Assembly: GCF_001704415.2 (NCBI RefSeq)
Contig: NC_030812.1
Span: 53,978,093-54,042,092, forward strand
Reading direction: 5' to 3'
Length of the DNA stretch: 64,000 nucleotides
Origin: Capra hircus
Taxonomy: Eukaryota; Chordata; Mammalia; Artiodactyla; Bovidae
Shown here: positions 58,749 through 64,000 of the stretch, one piece after another
How the letters are laid out: the number at the start of each line of letters is the position of its first letter
How positions within the stretch are numbered: position 1 is the first letter of the stretch
The notes under the pieces: generated by a model
Seen by the model: only the letters and a program-made list of their open reading frames with translations
Database searches by the model: none
Told to the model about the DNA's origin: nothing
Program-made: the position numbers and the translations under genes

Positions 58749-59462
58749 CTACTGGTGAGTTTTCCAAATTTTCTGGCATATTGAGTGCAGCACTTTCACA
58801 GCATCATCTTTCAGGATTTGAAATAGCTCAACTGGAATTCCATCACCTCCACTGGCTTTGTTCATAGTGATGCTCTCTAAGGCCCCCTTGACTTCACATT
58901 CCAGAATGTCTGGCTCTAGATGAGTGATCACACCATCGTGATTATCTGGGTCTTGAAGATATTTTTTGTACAGTTCTTCTGTGTTATCTTGCCACCTCTT
59001 CCTAATATCTTCTGCTTCTGTTAGGTCCATACTTCTGTCCTTATTGAGCCCATCTTTGCATTAAATGTTTTGCATGAAATGTCCCATTCTATTGTTTTTC
59101 TCTATTTCTTTGCATTGATCACTGAGGAAGGCTTTCTTATCTCTCCTTGCTATTCTTTGGAACTCTGCATTCAAATGGGTATACCTTTCCTTTTCTACTT
59201 TGCTTTTCACTTCTCTTCTTTTCACAGTTATTTGTAAGGCCTCCTCAGACAGCCATTTTGCTTTTTTGTATTTCTTTTTCTTGGGGATGGTGTTGATTCC
59301 TGTCTCCTGTACAACATCATGAACCTCTGTCCATAGTTCATCAGGCACTCTGTCTATCAGATCTAGTCCATTGAATCTATTTTTCACTTTCACTGTATAG
59401 TCATAAGGGATTTCACTTAGGTCATACTTGAATGGTCTAGTGGTTTTCCCTACTTTCTTCAA
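58749..59462 (-). pseudogene. BovB linker between endonuclease and RT
   Basis: Two pieces in one frame (59061-59462 and 58749-59030) carry KKVGKTTRPFKYDLSEIPYD, WLSEEALQI and DLTEAEDIRKRW. About 50 bases are missing after NNRMG near 59080. Confidence 0.88.
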
Positions 59463-59492
59463 TTTAAGTCTGAATTTGGCAATAAGGAGTTC

Positions 59493-60512
59493 ATGATCTG
59501 AGCCACAGTCAGCTTCCAGTCTTGTTTTTGCTAACTATTTAGAGCTTCTCCATCTTTGGCTGCAAAGAATATAATCAATCTGATTTCAGTGTTGAACATC
59601 ACCAGATGTCCATGTGTAGAGTCTTCTTTTGTGTTGTTGTAAAAGGGTGTTTGCTATGATCAGTGCATTCTCTTCTTGGCAGAACTCTATGATCCTTTGC
59701 CCTGCTTCATTCTGTATTTCAAGGGCAAATTTGCCTGTTACTCCAGGTGATTCTTGACTTCCTACTTTTGCATTCCAGTCCCCTATAATGAAAAGGTCAT
59801 CTTTTTGGGGTGTTAGTTCTAGAAGGTCTTGGAGGTCTTCATAGAACCATTCAACTTCAACTTCTTCAGCATTACTGGTTGGGGCATAGGCTTGGATTAC
59901 CATGATATTGAATGGTTTGCCTTGGAAATGAACAGAGATCATTCTATTGTTTTTGAGATTGCATCCAAGTACTGCATTTTGGACTCTTTTGTTGACTATG
60001 ATGGCTACTCCATTTCTTCTAAGGGATTTTTGCCCACATCAGTAGATATAATGGTCATCTGAGTTAAATTCCTGTCCACCCATTCCGGTCCATCTTAGTT
60101 CGCTGATTCCTAGAATGTCAGCGTTTACTCTTGCCATCTCCTGTTTGGCTACTTCCAATTTGCCTTGATTCATGGACCTGACATTCCAGGTTCCTATGCA
60201 ATATCGCTGTTTATAGCATTGGACCTTGCTTCTATCATCAGTCCCATCCACAACTGGGTGTTGTTTTTGCTTTGGCTCCATCCCTTCATTCTTTCTGGAG
60301 TTATTTCTCCATTGATCTCCAGTAGCATATTGGGTACCTACCGACCTGGGGAGCTCCTCTTTCAGTGTCTTATCTTTTTGCCTTTTCATACTGTTCATGG
60401 GGTTCTGAAGGCAAGAATACCGAAGTAGTTTGCCATTCCCTTCTCCAGTGGACCACATTGTGTCAGACCTCTCCACCATGACCCACCCGACTTGGGTGGC
60501 CCCACATGGCAT
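59493..60512 (-). pseudogene. BovB leader and AP-type endonuclease, two or three stops
   Basis: One frame runs from ATG at 60510-60512 through GTWNVRS, ISELRWTG, QAYAPT, GDWN (complement 59772-59783) and SDH (complement 59493-59501), all key residues of the DNase-I-like nuclease. It is interrupted by TGA at 60039-60041, TGA at 59586-59588 (CGA to TGA by position) and a TAG shortly after. No frameshift was found before SDH, so this is the most complete endonuclease relic here. Confidence 0.92.
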
Positions 60513-60805
60513 GGCTTAGTTTCATTGAGTTAGACAAGGCTGTGGTCCATGTGATCAGATTGGCTAGTTGTCTGTGATTGTGGTTTCAGTCTGTTTGCCC
60601 TCTGATCCCCTCTCTCAGTGCCCACTGTCTTACTTGGGTTTCTCTTAACTTGGACATGGGGTATCTCTTCACAGCTGCTCCATCAAAGCACAGCCCCTGC
60701 TCCTTACCTTGGAATGGGGTAGCTCCTCGCCACTGCGCTCCTGTGCCATCACAGACATCACAGCTGCCACGCTCCTGCGCCGTTGCAGCCGCAGCAGGGG
60801 GCTCA

Positions 60806-60998
60806 GGGGTAAAGAATTTGCCTACCAACACAGGAGCCTCAAGTAACGCGAGTTTGATCTCTGGGTCAGGCAGATCCCCTGGAGGAGGAAATGGCAACCC
60901 ACTCCAGTATTCTTGCCTGGAGAATCCCATGTACAGAGGAGCCTGGCAGGTTACAGTCCTTGGGCTTGCAAAGAGCCGGACACGACTGAGCAATCATG
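60806..60998 (+). mobile_element. Bov-tA SINE, right part of the split copy
   Basis: It continues the head from 57052 with GGGGTAAAGAATTTGCC, a box-B-like GAGTTTGATCTCTGGG and the BOV-A body. The target repeat TGAACATAATTT follows at 61001-61012. Confidence 0.93.
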
Positions 60999-61234
60999 TG
61001 TGAACATAATTTAGTTAATCATCTCTTTTTGATTCCCTCTCTTTGCTCTTCCTCCAGATTTTAACATACGTTTTTCATCTTCCATTTTCCCAATTATTCT
61101 TTCACCTAACATATTTATTCCTTTTCATCATCATGTGTCTTTCCTTTTTAGAAGTGAGAAAAACATAACTTAACCAAGAAAGTTAAGTACCAAAAGAAAG
61201 AGAGCCATAGATTTTAAACTGAACTTGAACATAA

Positions 61235-61253
61235 ACACACACACACACACACA
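61235..61253. repeat. (CA)n microsatellite
   Basis: About nine uninterrupted AC units. Confidence 0.9.
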
Positions 61254-61494
61254 AATGGTCTTAGCCTCTAAAGCTTGTAAGTGCCCAAGTCCTTTTCAAG
61301 TCCTCAAAGGGTATCCATCCATCTCTTTTTCCTTTTAACTCACTTTGTGAACATATTCATACAATACACACAAACACATACATATATATCAAAACATTTC
61401 TCATTATTCAATGTTCTTAACTTTTCAATTTTAAAATATTATATTGTAATGGGGTTTTTCATTATTTTACATTGTGTATTTGTGTATGTATATC
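61254..61494. other. No gene or named repeat recognised
   Basis: AT-rich sequence between two microsatellites. The plus-strand frame ending in a valine-cysteine run is translated (TG)n. Confidence 0.4.
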
Positions 61495-61546
61495 TGTGTG
61501 TGCATGTGCGTGTGTGTGTGTGTGTGTGTGTATGTGTGTGTGTGTG
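61495..61546. repeat. (TG)n microsatellite
   Basis: TGTG array with a few interruptions, abutting a SINE. Confidence 0.92.
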
Positions 61547-61746
61547 AGTCCCTTAGTCATGTCTGACTCTTTGTGACCCTATGGACTGTAGCCCACCAGG
61601 CTCCTCTGTCCATGGAATTCTCCATGCAAGAAATCTGGAGTGGGTAGCCATTCCCTTCTCCAGAGGATCTTCCCAGCCCAGGGATCAAATCTGGGTCTTT
61701 TGCATTGCAGGCAGATTCTTTACTGACTGAGCCACCCAGGAAGTCC
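61547..61746 (-). mobile_element. Bov-tA SINE
   Basis: A minus-strand copy between (TG)n and a short GTAT-rich array at 61748-61770. It may have inserted into the microsatellite. Confidence 0.92.
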
Positions 61747-61939
61747 ACATGTGTGTATGTATGTATGCATTAACATATATACATTAACATATATGTATAT
61801 CACCTTGAGAAGTTAATTAGATATCATCTAAACATACAGATAAACTTTTATATTACACTATATAACATTCTTGTCATTTGAAGACCATCTACATTTTAAA
61901 GAATGATCTTAATTAAAATTCATTTTCCAAAGCGTTTTT

Positions 61940-62088
61940 CACCTAAGTGTCAGGTAAGATGTGTAAGCTACATGAAAGCAGTAATTTTTGTATGTTTGCT
62001 TTTCACTGATGAATCCCTTGCCTCTAGAACAGTGCTGGGAACAGAGTAGGCACTCGATAAATATTTGTTGAATACACGAATAAAAGAT
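61940..62088 (+). mobile_element. L2 LINE 3' end
   Basis: GTAAGCTACATGAAAGCAG, CTCTAGAACAGTGCTGGGAA and CGATAAATATTTGTTGAAT follow the L2 3' end closely. Confidence 0.8.
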
Positions 62089-62147
62089 ATGACATGGGAA
62101 TGAAGGCTAGAGATTCCAGTTAAAAATGCTATCGGTCACTTAGTATG

Positions 62148-62366
62148 TTGCTGTTGCTGTTTAGTCGCTAAGAAGTGTCCTACTCTTCTGCGACCCCATG
62201 GACTGTAGCCCTCCAGGCTCCTCTGTTCATGGGATTTCCCAGACAAGAATATTGGAGAGAGTTTCCATTTCCTTGCAAGGGATTTTCCTGACCCAGGGAT
62301 CAAACCCACGTCCTCTGAATTGGCAGGTGCATTCTTTACAACTGAGATACCACGGAAGCCCTCAGC
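62148..62366 (-). mobile_element. Bov-tA SINE with 7 bp target duplication
   Basis: A minus-strand copy starting with TTGCTGTTGCTG, flanked by TAGTATG at 62141-62147 and 62367-62373. Confidence 0.9.
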
Positions 62367-62373
62367 TAGTATG

Positions 62374-63794
62374 AGAGGGTGCTAATTTTTATGTCTTTGA
62401 TTTATAAGCATAAATTTATAGGGCTCAAAGTTGTCTTTTGATTTCTTGGAATAAGGGAAAATATGAGCAGGACTTAGAAATTTTCAGGTGAATCTTAAAG
62501 GGTTGGTACAAAGTTAAGGTTTTCCCTTTATCTCTTAGTGTTATATTCATGGAAACATGAACTGTAAGGGGTGGTCTGGAATTTCTGGAGCCACAACGCA
62601 CATTTGGAGTGAGTCTTGAAGCTTTCTAATCATAGAATGGCTACATGGGATCTCAAATCTCAGAGGCCAAGATGAAAGTAAATATCAAATGAGTATCCAA
62701 CTAAATAAAATAGTCACAGCAAGAGTTCAATAAATGATAGCCATGAGCTATTTTAAATAAAAGTCTGGTAATTTCTTGATTTTGTATTATGGCTTATACT
62801 TGTAGCTTTTCCTGTATCCACCACACACACAATCAGCTGATAAGTGACAGACACTTACCATGGCTTATAGGCATTAAATTGTGACTAGAATTACTCATGT
62901 CAAATACAAGAGAGAAATCTTTTAAACCTGAACTTAGAAAATCCTTTTTCCACATCACAGGGCATAATTCCTTTCTCAAAATCTGCCACATATCCCATAA
63001 TGTAAATATGAGAGTCCAGGAAGAGTCAAGACTGAGAAAGTAAGTTTACTTATTACAAAGCAATAAGAAAATATGTATCTTTTTTTTTAGTCCTCAGTGA
63101 AGTAACAGAAATATTTTAGGTAGCAGGGTATAACAATGTAAACATATTTTGTTCCTCCAAATGGTTGTGTTCTTAGGAGAATTCTCAGTGGAAGCCCAGA
63201 GCAGAGGCTAGCCAGAGAGGTCTCGATGTTTCCCCCTATAACCTGCAGCAGTGCAACTGGTGACTATGCAGATGAGACCCCTCTGCTGCAGGCCACTAAG
63301 AGGAGAAGGAACAAGTTTCAGGGTGGACAGTTGCTACTCATTTTCCCTGATTCCTATCTCAGAAGGTGTTTACCAGGCAGTGTTCCAAGATTTCTCTGCA
63401 TTACTCACTGCAGTTCATGACAAGTTTCTTCAGTTGAACCGAGATTCACTTTCCCACACCCTTTCAACCAGGAATTGCATGATAATTAGAGGATACATGA
63501 CATTTTAGATACAGTAATTGTGTCCACACACCCAACAAGGAATCTGTTCAGCACAAATGTGTTTGGCCCACACGTTTTATCTTGAAACTGCTCTGGCAGT
63601 CTCTAAAAGGACAATTCTCATGTAAACCTGGGTATACTGGTAAACCTTTCAATGAGGTCATCTACCTTAAAATCACCAAAAAAAAAAAAAAAAAAAAACC
63701 CTAAGATGAAGTGCCACCTATACTATGCAAAAAAGATACTATTGATGGGTGTGGACTTCAAATGGAACTGATTAATTTCCGTGATTCTTCCTCT
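62374..63794. other. No gene; poly-A at 63678-63698
   Basis: About 1.4 kb of unassigned sequence. Overlapping plus-strand frames at 63226-63508 show no family signal. A 21 bp poly-A lies at 63678-63698 without a recognisable SINE or LINE body before it. Confidence 0.4.
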
Positions 63795-64000
63795 GCTGCT
63801 GCTGCTGCTGCTAAGTCGCTTCAGTCGTGTCCGACTCTGTGCGACCCCATAGATGGCAGCCCACCAGGCTCCCCCGTCCCTGGGATTCTCCAGGCAAGAA
63901 CACTGGAGTGGGTTGCCATTTCCTTCTCCAATGCATGAAAGTGAAAAGTGAAAGTGAAGTCGCTCAGTCATGTCGGACTCTTAGCGATCCCATGGACTGC
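63795..64000 (-). mobile_element. BOV-A2 dimeric SINE, cut by window edge
   Basis: A (CTG)n start leads through the first BOV-A monomer and the linker ATGCATGAAAGTGAAAAGTG into the second. Close to consensus, so young. Confidence 0.95.

Larger units (their letters stand above)
57053..60799 (-). mobile_element. Nearly full-length BovB inside a SINE, itself interrupted
   Basis: On the minus strand it runs from a GC-rich 5' region (about 60799) through endonuclease, linker and RT to the tail at 57053. GGCTCA of the split SINE flanks it at 57047-57052 and 60800-60805, a duplicated target of at least 6 bp. Removing the inner insertion (57818-58161) and one repeat leaves about 3.4 kb. Stops and a deletion near 59060 make it inactive. 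Confidence 0.94.

Noticed and set aside
60586..60993. A 135-codon minus-strand frame at the BovB 5' end
   Set aside because: It spans the complement of the split SINE and the BovB 5' untranslated region, so it crosses an insertion boundary.
61281..61547. An 88-codon frame ending in a Val-Cys run
   Set aside because: The C-terminal part is translated (TG)n microsatellite.
1..64000. CRISPR-like regularly spaced repeats
   Set aside because: Repeated motifs such as CCAGTATTCTTGCCTGGAGA come from SINE copies at irregular spacing and in both orientations. No spacer array exists.

Overview
This is mammalian nuclear DNA from a ruminant, almost certainly a bovid. The evidence is the repeat content: many copies of the BovB (RTE-type) LINE, the tRNA-Glu-derived Bov-tA and dimeric BOV-A2 SINEs, cetartiodactyl CHR-2-type SINEs, ruminant L1 3' ends and two ERV LTRs. 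I cannot tell cattle, bison, yak, buffalo, sheep or goat apart by eye. By my own tally about half of the window is recognisable interspersed repeat. The rest is AT-rich sequence without recognisable genes. I find no gene I would call with confidence, no rRNA, functional tRNA or CRISPR array, and no bacterial-type operon. The window is best read as intergenic or deep intronic sequence.

Layout. 0-13 kb: BovB 3' pieces, L1, MIR, L2 and several SINEs in AT-rich DNA. 13.1-18.1 kb: a nearly full-length BovB (+) whose endonuclease region is split by a 1.6 kb solo LTR with a 6 bp target duplication. 18-25.3 kb: SINEs, two L1 3' ends and a BovB (-). 25.5-27.1 kb: a CHR-2 SINE split by an L1, next to a second CHR-2. 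29.3-30.4 kb: a young L1 inside an older L1. 30.7-34.5 kb: an ancient repeat cut up by a BovB, which is itself cut by a SINE, and by several further SINEs including two dimeric Bov-tA copies facing each other. 34.7-36.8 kb: the best preserved BovB reverse transcriptase, broken by one +2 frameshift. 37-41.8 kb: SINEs and MIR. 41.9-43.6 kb: a second solo LTR of the same family in the same orientation. 45.4-46.3 kb: a BovB 3' end. 46.3-54.3 kb: mostly unique AT-rich DNA. 54.3-61 kb: three BovB copies in alternating orientation. The last of these lies inside a SINE and carries a still younger BovB fragment, so three insertions are stacked. 61-64 kb: microsatellites, SINEs and L2.

How the parts work together: BovB supplies the endonuclease and reverse transcriptase thought to mobilise BOV-A and Bov-tA SINEs, which share its tail. 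Parent and dependants are both here. Every coding copy I could read is broken. The most informative material is the insertion order, readable from target-site duplications, and a set of shared nonsense codons showing that a BovB lineage with a broken ORF spread. A few short open stretches with splice-like flanks are listed as weak candidates only.
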